From Proteus sp. FME41 (GTDB taxonomy: Bacteria > Pseudomonadota > Gammaproteobacteria > Enterobacterales > Enterobacteriaceae), in the NCBI RefSeq assembly GCF_014897315.1, contig NZ_JABUYL010000003.1, forward strand, positions 208,352 to 272,351: a DNA stretch of 64,000 bases, read 5' to 3'. Below, piece after piece: positions 42,475 to 51,946 of this stretch. The translations under genes and the position numbers were made by a program. The first letter of the stretch is position 1. Each line of letters opens with the position of its first letter. The notes under the pieces were generated by a model. The model was not told the origin of the DNA, searched no databases, and saw only the letters and a list, made by a program, of their open reading frames with translations.

Positions 42475-44394
42475 TTAATAACGACTATTCCATTCATTCT
42501 CGGTTAATACTGGTTGCTGTTCGCCTGCGAAATAACTATAAAAAACGGCAAACGAGAGCACATTTTTGACATAACCACGAGTTTCTGCAAAAGGAATACT
42601 TTCAACAAACGCAATAGCATCTAATTGGCCATTGGCATCCGATAACCAACGATCAACACGCGCTGGGCCTGCATTATACGCAGCACTTGCCAAAATACGG
42701 TTTTGATTAAAACGTTGATATACTGAATCAAGATAAGCCGTACCAATCTCAATATTCTTCACAGGATCCGTTAACTGCGCACTACTGACATACCCTGTGA
42801 TACCTGCTTGTTTTACCGTAAATTCAGCCGTTTTTGGCATCACCTGCATTAAACCCGTTGCACCTGCTGAAGAGCGTGCTTGTGGGTTCCATGCACTTTC
42901 TTGACGTGCAATGGCCATCGCATAATTGCGATCAATTGCTTTATCTTTTGTGTATTGCTCAAACTCACTTTTCCAAGCAAGTGGAAAACGTTCTTCTAAG
43001 TGATCCCACATTTTGCCCGTAATCGTGGCTTGCACTGCTAAATCAGCCCATTTTTGTTCAAATGCATAACGTGCTAATTCAGATTGCACTTGCGCAGGTT
43101 GTGAAGCCACATAATTTGCCCACTCCGAACGCGCTAAATTATCCATTTGCCAATACATCAATTCACGAACACGTTGTACTTCAGGTTGGTTAGGAATACT
43201 CGCTGAAACACTTGGTGCTTTATCTATCACCATGACATAAGGCTTGCCTAACTTAGAAGCCGCAACCATTGGATAAAAACCACGACTTTGAGTTAACGCT
43301 TGCAAGATAGCTTGTGCCTCACTGTTCTTGCCTTGAGATTGCAACACCATCGCTTGCCAATAACGCCACTCTTCTTTATTTTTACTTTCTGGTGAAAGTC
43401 TTTCTAACCACAATGCCAATTCAGCAGGCTGGTTTTGGCTTAATGCTAAGCGAACACGGCGCTCACGCAATGTATCTGATGCTGTGTCTTGTATCACACT
43501 ATCACGCCATTTCACCTGTTCTGGCGTGGCATAAGGCATATATTGCCATGCAACGCTGTCTTGCATTAATTGGCGCTCACTCGCTGTCATTTTTTGAGCA
43601 TGTGCAATACTATCCAGTTGCGTCCTTGCCTCATCAGCCTCTTTTCTAGCCCAACGTGAAAATGCAGATTGTACGATTGAGCGTGTAAAATCAGTGGGGG
43701 TAAGTGTTGCTGCATAACGCGCCACTAAATTAGGATTATCTTGTAATTCAACCAAAGCATCACTAATCGTTTGATAATTCTCAGGAAGACGTCTTGCTAA
43801 ATAAGCGGCAAGCCCTGTATTTCCATTCTTAATTGCTAAATTAATTCTTTCTAACACCAATTCTGATGTTAACTGGTTGGCTTTTTGCCACTCCTCAAAA
43901 AGTGGATCACAACTTGATGGCATAGATGTGCCATTTAACCATGCTTCTTTAGCCCCTACCCATGCTGTTTGAATATCACCAGTCGCCCATTTAGCATAAT
44001 AATAATTACATCTTGCCGCTTTAGGGTTGGGGGGATTGGGGCTGAAAGTCAGTAAATTTTGCCATTCTTGACGCTTAGCGAGTTCATTCACAAACAGAGA
44101 TGGGAGCGCTTTTGCGGGCGGTAATGTGGGGTGTTTTTTTACAAACTCGGTAACCACTGCGGGGGCAATAACATCCAGATTATCGGTAATTTGACGATAT
44201 TCCAGATAAGGATAAAGTGGGTAGTTTTGTAATGTAGGGAGTAATTTTTCTACTTCATCTATTTTTTTAAGATCCCATGCGGCCTTAATTTCTTGATAGC
44301 GAACACGTTGTTCGCTTAATGAGTCTGCCTGTGCCCATGTTGAAAAACACAAAGCCCCTATTGCAACTACTAATGACCATTTTTGCTTAACCAC
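42475..44394 (-). CDS. slt: soluble lytic murein transglycosylase Slt70
   Basis: 639 residues (E. coli 645). Signal peptide 1-23 (…FSTWAQA-DS). Long alpha-helical superhelix (about 24-450), then the catalytic goose-lysozyme-like domain with the Glu in AIARQESAWNPQARSSAGATGLMQVMP (about 477-505) and AYNAGPARVDRWL. Periplasmic enzyme forming 1,6-anhydromuropeptides. A strong Fur-like sequence lies 55 bp upstream. Confidence 0.97.
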   Translation of the reverse strand: MVKQKWSLVVAIGALCFSTWAQADSLSEQRVRYQEIKAAWDLKKIDEVEKLLPTLQNYPLYPYLEYRQITDNLDVIAPAVVTEFVKKHPTLPPAKALPSLFVNELAKRQEWQNLLTFSPNPPNPKAARCNYYYAKWATGDIQTAWVGAKEAWLNGTSMPSSCDPLFEEWQKANQLTSELVLERINLAIKNGNTGLAAYLARRLPENYQTISDALVELQDNPNLVARYAATLTPTDFTRSIVQSAFSRWARKEADEARTQLDSIAHAQKMTASERQLMQDSVAWQYMPYATPEQVKWRDSVIQDTASDTLRERRVRLALSQNQPAELALWLERLSPESKNKEEWRYWQAMVLQSQGKNSEAQAILQALTQSRGFYPMVAASKLGKPYVMVIDKAPSVSASIPNQPEVQRVRELMYWQMDNLARSEWANYVASQPAQVQSELARYAFEQKWADLAVQATITGKMWDHLEERFPLAWKSEFEQYTKDKAIDRNYAMAIARQESAWNPQARSSAGATGLMQVMPKTAEFTVKQAGITGYVSSAQLTDPVKNIEIGTAYLDSVYQRFNQNRILASAAYNAGPARVDRWLSDANGQLDAIAFVESIPFAETRGYVKNVLSFAVFYSYFAGEQQPVLTENEWNSRY

Positions 44395-44448
44395 GTCATT
44401 TCTCCCACTTCAAATAGAACCACCAAAGACTGAATACATTAGCTAATA

Positions 44449-44463
44449 TGATAATCATTAACA
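44449..44463 (-). promoter_or_regulatory. Fur-box-like site upstream of slt
   Basis: TGATAAT-C-ATTAACA matches the Fur 7-1-7 consensus at 13 of 14. It lies between slt (55 bp) and ettA (274 bp). The rest of 44395-44736 shows no gene. Iron control of slt is not established, so this may be a chance match in AT-rich DNA. Confidence 0.4.
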
Positions 44464-44736
44464 ATGTAAGTTTCCCTCTTTAAGAGAAATTTTCATTACT
44501 TTTAGAGGAAGTACGTAAGGTAGATAAAATCCTCTCTTTTGACTAAGGTTTTCTTTTATAAATCGGGTATACTGGCGACTTTCATCATTTTCGGGTCTTT
44601 GGCAAAACACCGCCATTGGCTCTGCTATTGTTCATTTAGGTGTCATAAATTCGCGGCTTGATCACAAAAAATTTGTTTTTAGCGCAAAAATCGGCACCTC
44701 ATATAAAATCTCTTTTATAATCAAAGGATAATTATA

Positions 44737-46404
44737 GTGGCTCAATACGTTTATAGTATGTTGCGTGTCGGGAAAATTGTCCCACCAAAACGACATATCC
44801 TTAAAAACATTTCACTCAGCTTCTTTCCGGGCGCAAAAATTGGTGTACTTGGTCTTAATGGTGCCGGTAAATCAACATTACTTCGCATCATGGCAGGTAT
44901 CGACACCGATATCGAAGGTGAAGCACGTCCACAACCAGGGATTAAAATTGGTTACTTATCACAAGAACCAAAATTAAATCCTGAACACACTGTGCGTGAA
45001 GCCGTTGAAGAAGCCGTCAGCGAACTGAAAAATGCATTAAACCGCCTTGATGAAGTTTACGCTGCCTATGCTGACCCTGATGCTGATTTCGATAAATTAG
45101 CAAAAGAACAGGGCCAATTAGAAGCGATTATCCAATCGTATGATGGTCATAATCTTGAAAATCAATTAGAACGTGCGGCTGAAGCACTGCGCTTACCTGA
45201 ATGGGACGCAAAAATTGAGAAACTTTCAGGAGGAGAGCGCCGCCGTGTCGCTATCTGTCGTCTTCTGTTAGAAAAACCAGATATGTTGTTATTAGATGAA
45301 CCAACGAACCACTTAGATGCAGAATCTGTGGCTTGGTTAGAACGCTTCTTACACGATTATGAAGGCACCGTTGTGGCAATTACCCATGACCGTTACTTCC
45401 TTGATAACGTAGCGGGTTGGATCTTAGAACTTGACCGTGGTGAAGGTATTCCATGGGAAGGTAACTATTCTTCATGGTTAGAACAAAAAGATGCACGCCT
45501 TGAACAAGAAGCCGCAACCGAAGCCGCTCGCCATAAATCAATCCAAAAAGAACTTGAGTGGATCCGTCAAAATCCTAAAGGCCGTCAAGCAAAAGGCAAG
45601 GCGCGTCTTGCTCGTTTTGAAGAACTTAACAACGTTGATTATCAAAAACGTAATGAAACCAGCGAACTCTTTATTCCACCTGGACCACGTTTAGGGGATA
45701 AAGTGTTAGAGATTAATAATCTAACAAAATCTTATGGTGATCGTGTTCTTATTGATGATTTAAGCTTCTCCATTCCTAAAGGCGCTATTGTCGGCATTAT
45801 CGGCCCGAATGGTGCGGGTAAATCAACCCTATTTCGCATGATTTCAGGTCAAGAACAACCCGACTCAGGCACCTTAACATTAGGTGATACTGTTAAGCTG
45901 GCGTCTGTTGATCAGTTCCGCGACAACATGGATAACAGTAAAACGGTTTGGGAAGAAGTCTCCGGCGGCCAAGATATTATGCGTATTGGTAACTTTGAAA
46001 TACCAAGCCGTGCTTACGTTGGTCGCTTTAACTTTAAAGGTATTGATCAAGGTAAGCGTGTTGGTGAACTTTCTGGTGGTGAGCGTGGTCGTTTACACCT
46101 TGCTAAACTGCTACAAGTTGGCGGTAACATGCTACTACTGGATGAACCAACCAACGACCTTGATATTGAAACTTTACGTGCATTAGAAAATGCCCTGTTA
46201 GAGTTCCCTGGTTGTGCCATGGTTATTTCCCATGACCGTTGGTTCCTTGACCGTATTGCCACCCATATCATCGATTACCAAGATGAAGGTAAAGTGGAAT
46301 TCTTCGAAGGTAACTTTACCGAATATGAAGAATACAAAAAACGGACATTAGGTAACGACGCTATTCAGCCTCGCCGCATGAAATATAAACGCATGAGTAA
46401 ATAA
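44737..46404 (+). CDS. ettA: ABC-F translational throttle protein EttA
   Basis: 555 residues, identical to E. coli. Two ABC domains without membrane part: GLNGAGKSTLL (about 42) with LSGGERRRVAICRLL and LLLDEPTNHLDAESV; GPNGAGKSTLF (about 357) with LSGGERGRLHLAKLL and LLLDEPTNDLDIETL. The interdomain linker carries the arm and P-site interaction motif. EttA binds the ribosomal E site and gates entry into elongation according to ADP/ATP level. Confidence 0.98.
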   Translation: MAQYVYSMLRVGKIVPPKRHILKNISLSFFPGAKIGVLGLNGAGKSTLLRIMAGIDTDIEGEARPQPGIKIGYLSQEPKLNPEHTVREAVEEAVSELKNALNRLDEVYAAYADPDADFDKLAKEQGQLEAIIQSYDGHNLENQLERAAEALRLPEWDAKIEKLSGGERRRVAICRLLLEKPDMLLLDEPTNHLDAESVAWLERFLHDYEGTVVAITHDRYFLDNVAGWILELDRGEGIPWEGNYSSWLEQKDARLEQEAATEAARHKSIQKELEWIRQNPKGRQAKGKARLARFEELNNVDYQKRNETSELFIPPGPRLGDKVLEINNLTKSYGDRVLIDDLSFSIPKGAIVGIIGPNGAGKSTLFRMISGQEQPDSGTLTLGDTVKLASVDQFRDNMDNSKTVWEEVSGGQDIMRIGNFEIPSRAYVGRFNFKGIDQGKRVGELSGGERGRLHLAKLLQVGGNMLLLDEPTNDLDIETLRALENALLEFPGCAMVISHDRWFLDRIATHIIDYQDEGKVEFFEGNFTEYEEYKKRTLGNDAIQPRRMKYKRMSK

Positions 46405-46431
46405 TCGAATTTATTTACTCTATTCGATAAC

Positions 46432-46461
46432 AAAAAGGCAGAGATTATTCTCTGCCTTTTT
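46432..46461. terminator. bidirectional terminator ettA / TonB-like gene
   Basis: AAAAAGGCAGAGA-TTAT-TCTCTGCCTTTTT, perfect 13-bp stem between convergent genes. Confidence 0.9.
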
Positions 46462-46496
46462 ATATTTAATGAGTTTAACGTTAATAAATATATTTA

Positions 46497-47294
46497 TTAA
46501 CTTTCTTGGCTATAATCAAACGTTAAAGCCGCAGTAAATGAAATATTCCCATTCACTAAACGATAGCTTTCAGGTGCCGGAAACGGTGAGGCGCGTTTAA
46601 TGGTATTTAAGGCTTCTCTATCAAGAATGCGATTACCTGATGAGGTTTCCACTTTTGCATCTAATAATTCCCCTTTTGCATTTAACACAATAGAAACTTG
46701 TGTCACGCCCGTTGCTTTAAAGCGCAATGCTGTTCGAGGATAGCGTTTATACGTATTAATATGACTATGAATCAAGCTTTCCCATCCCATCTGTCCACTC
46801 ACAGAAGAGGAAGATAAACTATTAAACTGAGCACTACTGCTTGTATTAGAGCCAGAAACAGGTGCGCTTGTTACATCTGATGGCGCTTCTGAGACAGGAA
46901 GATCATCAGGAACTTTTACTGCAACCGGCTTTGGTTTAACCACTGGCTTTACTTTCGGTTTTTCTGGAATGCGCTCATAAGTACCCTGTGCCACTACTGG
47001 CATTTTAGGCAAATCCAATACTTCTTTGATAGGTTCAGGCTCTGCCTCTGCCGGTTCAGGTACGGACATCACTTTTTCAGGCCCAACGGGGACTTCTTTT
47101 GTTTCAGCCTGTGCTAATTGATAGATGCCAAGATCCATTGTCATTGCGGGAGGTAAAATACCATAACGCTCATCTTTAGACGTTATCCAGCCAATAGCGA
47201 CAACGACTAATGTTGCATGAAATAAAATACTGGCAGTTAATCCACCAATAGAAAATGACCAACGGCGTGAAAAAGTCGCCGATATACTACTCAT
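46497..47294 (-). CDS. TonB-like energy transducer
   Basis: 265 residues. Short cytoplasmic N-terminus, one membrane helix (about 15-36) with the SxxxH motif (S22, H26) that couples TonB to ExbB-ExbD, a Pro/Glu/Lys-rich periplasmic spacer (about 60-145, EPEPIKE, KPKVKPVVKPKP) and the C-terminal TonB domain (about 175-265: YPRTALRFKATGVTQVSIVL, SSGNRILDREALNTIKRASPFP). Start at ATG 47294, since the longer frame to 47402 runs through the promoter. No exbB or exbD lies nearby, so it must borrow them. Divergent from fecI with a shared Fur-like box; likely serves the receptor at 49136. Confidence 0.9.
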   Translation of the reverse strand: MSSISATFSRRWSFSIGGLTASILFHATLVVVAIGWITSKDERYGILPPAMTMDLGIYQLAQAETKEVPVGPEKVMSVPEPAEAEPEPIKEVLDLPKMPVVAQGTYERIPEKPKVKPVVKPKPVAVKVPDDLPVSEAPSDVTSAPVSGSNTSSSAQFNSLSSSSVSGQMGWESLIHSHINTYKRYPRTALRFKATGVTQVSIVLNAKGELLDAKVETSSGNRILDREALNTIKRASPFPAPESYRLVNGNISFTAALTFDYSQES

Positions 47295-47389
47295 AATTCT
47301 TGCCCCTGATTTTCTTTCTGATGAATTATAGGCATAATACAAACACAAATGATATTGCTTATTATTAATAATACAATAAAAAATTAGCT

Positions 47390-47404
47390 TGATAATTATC
47401 ATGA
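47390..47404. promoter_or_regulatory. Fur-box-like site in the tonB/fecI divergent promoter
   Basis: TGATAAT-T-ATCATGA, 12 of 14 matches to Fur consensus, containing the palindrome GATAATTATC. It lies about 100 bp from the TonB-like start and 61 bp from fecI, so it could control both. Confidence 0.6.
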
Positions 47405-47465
47405 CTTGTACGTATGAGAAGCAGTAAGAGCTTATTATTTCACTCTTTTTTAGACACCAGAGATT

Positions 47466-48014
47466 ATGGCTAGCGATAAATCAGTGGTACAAAAAATTAG
47501 TTGTGCCTATCAATCAACCTATGGACAACTTGTGCGTTTTTTCCACAAACGTACGGGTAATTACCATGATGCAGATGATTTGTCTCAAGATGTGTTTACA
47601 CTATGGCTAAATAGAAAAGAACAAACACCTGTGCAAGAACAGCGTGCTTTTCTGTTTAAAATAGCGAACCACGTTTTGATTGACCATTGGAGAAAAAATC
47701 AAAAGCAAAAAGATATCTATCAGGATGATTACGAAGTCGATGAGGCAGCTCAGCATTACACCACGGAGCTCGATCCAGGGTATGTTCTGGAACATCAACA
47801 ACGTTTAGATAGACTGAGTGACGCAATCGCTGCATTGCCACCACGCCGTCGAGAGGCTTTTGTTCTTTATCGTTTTGATGGTTTATCACAAAGCGAAATT
47901 GCAGAACAAATGGAGATCTCGATTAGCATGGTGGAAAAGCACATTGCCGCCGCATTATTACATTGCAAAAGATACGTCGATGCAGGACAGGAGAAATGCA
48001 CGAATGACGAGTAA
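47466..48014 (+). CDS. ECF sigma factor, FecI family
   Basis: 182 residues. Region 2 (about 10-80: YGQLVRFFHKRTGNYHDADDLSQDVFTLWL) and region 4 (about 120-170: ALPPRRREAFVLYRFDGLSQSEIAEQMEISISMVEKHI) of an iron-starvation type extracytoplasmic sigma factor. Such sigma factors are released when the receptor binds its ligand and transcribe the receptor operon. The end overlaps the fecR-like start by 11 bp, so both are co-translated. A Fur-like box lies upstream. Confidence 0.93.
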   Translation: MASDKSVVQKISCAYQSTYGQLVRFFHKRTGNYHDADDLSQDVFTLWLNRKEQTPVQEQRAFLFKIANHVLIDHWRKNQKQKDIYQDDYEVDEAAQHYTTELDPGYVLEHQQRLDRLSDAIAALPPRRREAFVLYRFDGLSQSEIAEQMEISISMVEKHIAAALLHCKRYVDAGQEKCTNDE

Positions 48015-49032
48015 GCCGGAAAAGAGCATACCGGGAAATAAACCTCACACAGATGAGGACTCAGACTCTCTTTTTAGGATGTCTGATGATGAATTACTCA
48101 ATGAATCTATTGATGAGCAAGCCGCCCTTTGGTTTACTCGACAACACAGCCAAAGGATGACACCGCAACAACGCCAAATGTTTAAAGATTGGATAGCTAG
48201 CGACATAAACCGGCAAGCATATCAAGATATTGCCGGTATTTGGCGTCATTGTGATTCATTATCACGACCAACAATTCCCCCTATTGAAAAGAGAAAACGC
48301 ACACTTTGGCGTCCTGTTATTCATACTACTGCCACTTTTTGTTTACTCACCGTTTTATACCTCCCTTATAGTCATTTACCTGCATTACTGATGGATAATA
48401 TGACGCTTGCAACCAGTGACTTACCCAAAGAAATGACCTTAGCGGATGGTTCTAAAGTCTATTTAGATAGAAATACGCAGGTAAGAGTCGCTTATATACA
48501 AAAAGAAAGGCGTTTATGGTTGGATAAAGGGCAAGCTTATTTCAAGGTAAAATCAAATCCTTATCGCCCTTTTTATGTGCATGCTGATACACGGTTAATC
48601 AAAGTTGTCGGTACTGAGTTTGAAGTGAGTCGTTATGATAACAATCAAATTAACGTTGCTGTACATCAAGGGATTGTTGAAGTTAAAGTAACCGAAAAAT
48701 CTCCTCCAGCTTATTTGTATGCAGGTTCTCAAGCCACCAGTAAACTCACAAATGATCGTTTTATTATCTCTTCAGTCAATATTGATTCCGTAGGGAGTTG
48801 GCGTTTTGGTCAACTGCATTTCTTTGAACGCCCACTGAATGAAGTGATAACCAAACTCAAACCTTATCTGGATATCAATATTCAAATTACCTCACCTGAA
48901 ATTGCCAAAATGAAAGTCTCTGGCGTGGCCAATATAAATGACGCCAAAGACTTTATTACCGCAATTCCACTTATATTGCCGGTTAATGTTGTTTTTACTG
49001 ATAAAAATAATGCGTTAATTATCAACAAGTAA
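48004..49032 (+). CDS. FecR-family anti-sigma / sigma regulator
   Basis: 342 residues from ATG 48004 (AGGAG 10 bp upstream). Cytoplasmic N-terminal sigma-binding region with the DUF4880-like WFTRQHSQRMTPQQRQMFKDWIA, one membrane helix (about 107-128), periplasmic FecR domain (about 135-230: LADGSKVYLDRNTQVRVAY, LDKGQAYFKV, VGTEFEVSRYD) and a C-terminal STN-like domain (about 260-342) that contacts the receptor's signalling domain. A longer frame beginning within fecI exists but has no support. Transmits ligand binding at the outer membrane to the FecI-like factor. Confidence 0.92.
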   Translation: MTSKPEKSIPGNKPHTDEDSDSLFRMSDDELLNESIDEQAALWFTRQHSQRMTPQQRQMFKDWIASDINRQAYQDIAGIWRHCDSLSRPTIPPIEKRKRTLWRPVIHTTATFCLLTVLYLPYSHLPALLMDNMTLATSDLPKEMTLADGSKVYLDRNTQVRVAYIQKERRLWLDKGQAYFKVKSNPYRPFYVHADTRLIKVVGTEFEVSRYDNNQINVAVHQGIVEVKVTEKSPPAYLYAGSQATSKLTNDRFIISSVNIDSVGSWRFGQLHFFERPLNEVITKLKPYLDINIQITSPEIAKMKVSGVANINDAKDFITAIPLILPVNVVFTDKNNALIINK

Positions 49033-49064
49033 AAATAAATATGAAAAATATTCTTTTTTACAGG

Positions 49065-49079
49065 TGAGGATAATTCTCA
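49065..49079 (+). promoter_or_regulatory. Fur-box-like site upstream of the transducing receptor
   Basis: TGAGGAT-A-ATTCTCA, 12 of 14 matches to the Fur 7-1-7 consensus, 57 bp before the receptor start. Confidence 0.5.
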
Positions 49080-49135
49080 TTCCACCCTCTTCCCTAGTAA
49101 CAACAATTATTAAGTTAGTGAATGGGATTGGTGAA

Positions 49136-51883
49136 ATGAGAATGAATAACAAAAAAGGGACCCTTAAGAGGTCTCTGCTAACGTTGCTAATAAGTACGAC
49201 TATTGCCGCACCTTGCGCTTATGCATCTACAGTTTCCGTAACTTTACCAGAACAGTCTTTGGCTGATTCATTGAGCACTATTGCAAAACAAGGGCAAGTG
49301 CAAATTTTATTTGATGCAAATTCAGTCAAAAACCTACGTGCTCCCGCACTTTCAGGTCAATTTGAAACCCAAACAGCATTACAAAAAGTCTTAATTGGCA
49401 GTGGCCTAGAAATTATTCCACAAGGAAGTGGATTTGTTATTCGTCCTCTTGCAACCACGAACGCGATTGTTATTCCTGAAGTAAAAGTCACGGGCATAGG
49501 TAGCACTTATCACCCAGCTACCGATGTTATTTCAGCACCGCAATACATTACGTCAGAAGAGATAAAACAGCGTAATACGGGTGATGGCAACATCACTGAC
49601 TTACTAAAAAGTAACCCCGCTGTTCAATTTTCCAATAATGACAGCACATCAATGAATCAGGGTGAAATTAAACCTTCACGAATTTCTATTCATGGTTCTA
49701 GTAGTTATCAAAACGCTTATAAACTTGATGGTGTCAGTTTTAACAATGATCTTGATCCAGCAAAATCAGATTTAGGTGAAACCAATACACGTGTTACTAG
49801 TGATGAACAAGGTATGTACCTTGACAGCCGTTTAATTGATAGCGTCGCCGTTTACGATAACAATATTCCTGTTGAATTTGGTGGTTTTACAGGAGGCACC
49901 GTTGAAGTACAAAGTCGTCGCTGGTCAGGTGAAACTCATGCTAATGCTTACTACCGCACCACTCGCTCAAGTTGGAATAATATTTTTACTGATCCAAAAC
50001 TGAATTTTGATACCGCTAACAATGATTTTAGTAACCCCGCCCGTTTTCAGAAAAAATATGACAAACAAAACTTTGGTGGTTGGTTTGAAACGAGTCTAAC
50101 TGACAATACGGGGCTAATTTTCTCTGCATCACGTCGTGAATCAACCATTCCGATGATGATTAGTGCAGAGGGTGGAATTATCCTTAATCCAAATGGTGAA
50201 CTAGAACAAATTGAGCAAACACCCCATTATCGTGATCAAACCCGTACCTCCGATAACTATTTTATTAAATACTCTTGGGATATTTCAGAAAAACAAACCT
50301 TTGATTTATCAACAAATATCGCCAGATACAAAAGTTATTTATTCTCCGGTTCGGTCTATAACTCCGGCTATGACAATGAACATAATGGCTTAAGTTTTAC
50401 TGCACTTTATAAGCACCAACTTGATCTTGGTTCATTAGAATTAACAGCAGGTTATCAAAACCTTGAAGATAAACGTTCTAATGATCAAGACTACTTCGTT
50501 ACCATTAAAGACTACACCGATTGGCAAAATCCACAGCAGATAAGCAGTGGTGGTCAAGGTGATTTGAAGAGCAAACAAGAAACCTATAACGCCAAAAGTA
50601 TTATGCGATTTAACCCTGTTGAATGGGGCTCAGTCAGCCATCAGCCAACAACTGGGTTTGAAATTAGCCGTACTAAAGGCTCTTATGTTCGAGACAAAAC
50701 CTATTACAACCACACCTATACTGGCTCTACATGGGGTGATGAGTGGATGGGTTCATTACAACAAACAACCCGTTTCTTAGCCGGTACACATGATGCTTCA
50801 TATACCAACTATGCGATTTATGTTGATGATAATATTCAATATAAACGCCTGACATTACGTCCAGGTATTCGTTTAGATCGTGATGATTTTGTTCAAGAAA
50901 ATAATATCTCTCCACGTTTAAGTGGAACTTATGATATTTGGGGCACTGGTAATACCTTAATTATTGGTGGCGTAAACCGTTACTATGGTCGCTCTATGCT
51001 GACTTATGCGCTTTATGGTGCACAAAATGCAGGCTTACAGCACTGCTACTTCTCTTGTGATAACAATAATCCAAACGATTGGGAAAACCACACCGACTTT
51101 GAAGGTGTTGATTCACTGAAAACACCTTATAACGATGAGCTCACACTCGGCTTGCAACAAGAAATTGCATCAACCACTTGGCGTTTACAATATGTTCATC
51201 GTGAAGGTCGTGATGAAGTTCGTAGTGATACCAAATACCCCAATGACAAAGATAAAATAAGAATTCGCCATTTTAATAATAATGGACGCAGTACTCACGA
51301 CACCTTAACGCTTTCTGTAAGAAACAGTCAGCCTTGGGAATTAGCCCAAGCCGATCATGTTTTTAATGCTTCTATTAGCTGGCAAAAAAGTAAAACAAAT
51401 ACCCCTAAAGACACTGGTTATGCCAACTTTGACCCAAGTACACAAGGAATGAACTATGACAAAGTATGGTATGACGGAAAAATCATCAATGCCAAAGACT
51501 TACCTTCTGGCAATTTTAACTCACCATTAAAAGTCACCGCTGAACTCACCAGTGTTTGGGATGATTTGGATTTGACTTGGTATAACCGCCTTCAATGGAA
51601 TGGTGCTCGTTCACAAGCAGAGAAAGCCAATAATGGTGCACCAAGACCAAGTGATTACGGCCCATTATTTGAATACAAAAAACGTAATTACAGTAGTCGT
51701 TTTTCTTGGGATACCAAACTGGGTTGGAAACCTGAATTTGCTTATGGCGTAGGTATCTCCGTTGAAGTGAATAACGTCCTTAACACTAAAAATGTAACTG
51801 ACTACTTCACTTATCAAGATAAAGATTACAAGTCGTATGAACCAGGTCGTCAGTTCTGGTTACAAGTTAGCTACGACTATTAA
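49136..51883 (+). CDS. TonB-dependent transducing receptor (YddB-like, with STN domain)
   Basis: 915 residues from ATG 49136. Signal peptide to about residue 30 (CAYA-S). STN signalling domain at about 33-83 (VTLPEQSLADSLSTIAKQG … SGLEIIPQGSGFVIRP), TonB box candidate EVKVTGIG, plug (about 110-230, with NITDLLKSNPAVQF and YKLDGVSFNND) and a large barrel ending FWLQVSYDY. Followed by YddA-like and PqqL-like genes, the same set as E. coli yddB-yddA-pqqL, though the order differs from E. coli. The STN domain plus upstream fecIR-like genes imply cell-surface signalling. The ligand may be an iron protein such as a ferredoxin (inference from PqqL/FusC work) or a chelate. Confidence 0.85.
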   Translation: MRMNNKKGTLKRSLLTLLISTTIAAPCAYASTVSVTLPEQSLADSLSTIAKQGQVQILFDANSVKNLRAPALSGQFETQTALQKVLIGSGLEIIPQGSGFVIRPLATTNAIVIPEVKVTGIGSTYHPATDVISAPQYITSEEIKQRNTGDGNITDLLKSNPAVQFSNNDSTSMNQGEIKPSRISIHGSSSYQNAYKLDGVSFNNDLDPAKSDLGETNTRVTSDEQGMYLDSRLIDSVAVYDNNIPVEFGGFTGGTVEVQSRRWSGETHANAYYRTTRSSWNNIFTDPKLNFDTANNDFSNPARFQKKYDKQNFGGWFETSLTDNTGLIFSASRRESTIPMMISAEGGIILNPNGELEQIEQTPHYRDQTRTSDNYFIKYSWDISEKQTFDLSTNIARYKSYLFSGSVYNSGYDNEHNGLSFTALYKHQLDLGSLELTAGYQNLEDKRSNDQDYFVTIKDYTDWQNPQQISSGGQGDLKSKQETYNAKSIMRFNPVEWGSVSHQPTTGFEISRTKGSYVRDKTYYNHTYTGSTWGDEWMGSLQQTTRFLAGTHDASYTNYAIYVDDNIQYKRLTLRPGIRLDRDDFVQENNISPRLSGTYDIWGTGNTLIIGGVNRYYGRSMLTYALYGAQNAGLQHCYFSCDNNNPNDWENHTDFEGVDSLKTPYNDELTLGLQQEIASTTWRLQYVHREGRDEVRSDTKYPNDKDKIRIRHFNNNGRSTHDTLTLSVRNSQPWELAQADHVFNASISWQKSKTNTPKDTGYANFDPSTQGMNYDKVWYDGKIINAKDLPSGNFNSPLKVTAELTSVWDDLDLTWYNRLQWNGARSQAEKANNGAPRPSDYGPLFEYKKRNYSSRFSWDTKLGWKPEFAYGVGISVEVNNVLNTKNVTDYFTYQDKDYKSYEPGRQFWLQVSYDY

Positions 51884-51946
51884 TAAATTGACGAAGTTAA
51901 TGTGAGCAACCAAGTCGATACACAATAAAAATATGACCAATAAGCA

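Noticed and set aside
43314..43649. 111-residue plus-strand frame inside slt
   Set aside because: Antisense to a conserved gene with no own promoter or ribosome-binding site.
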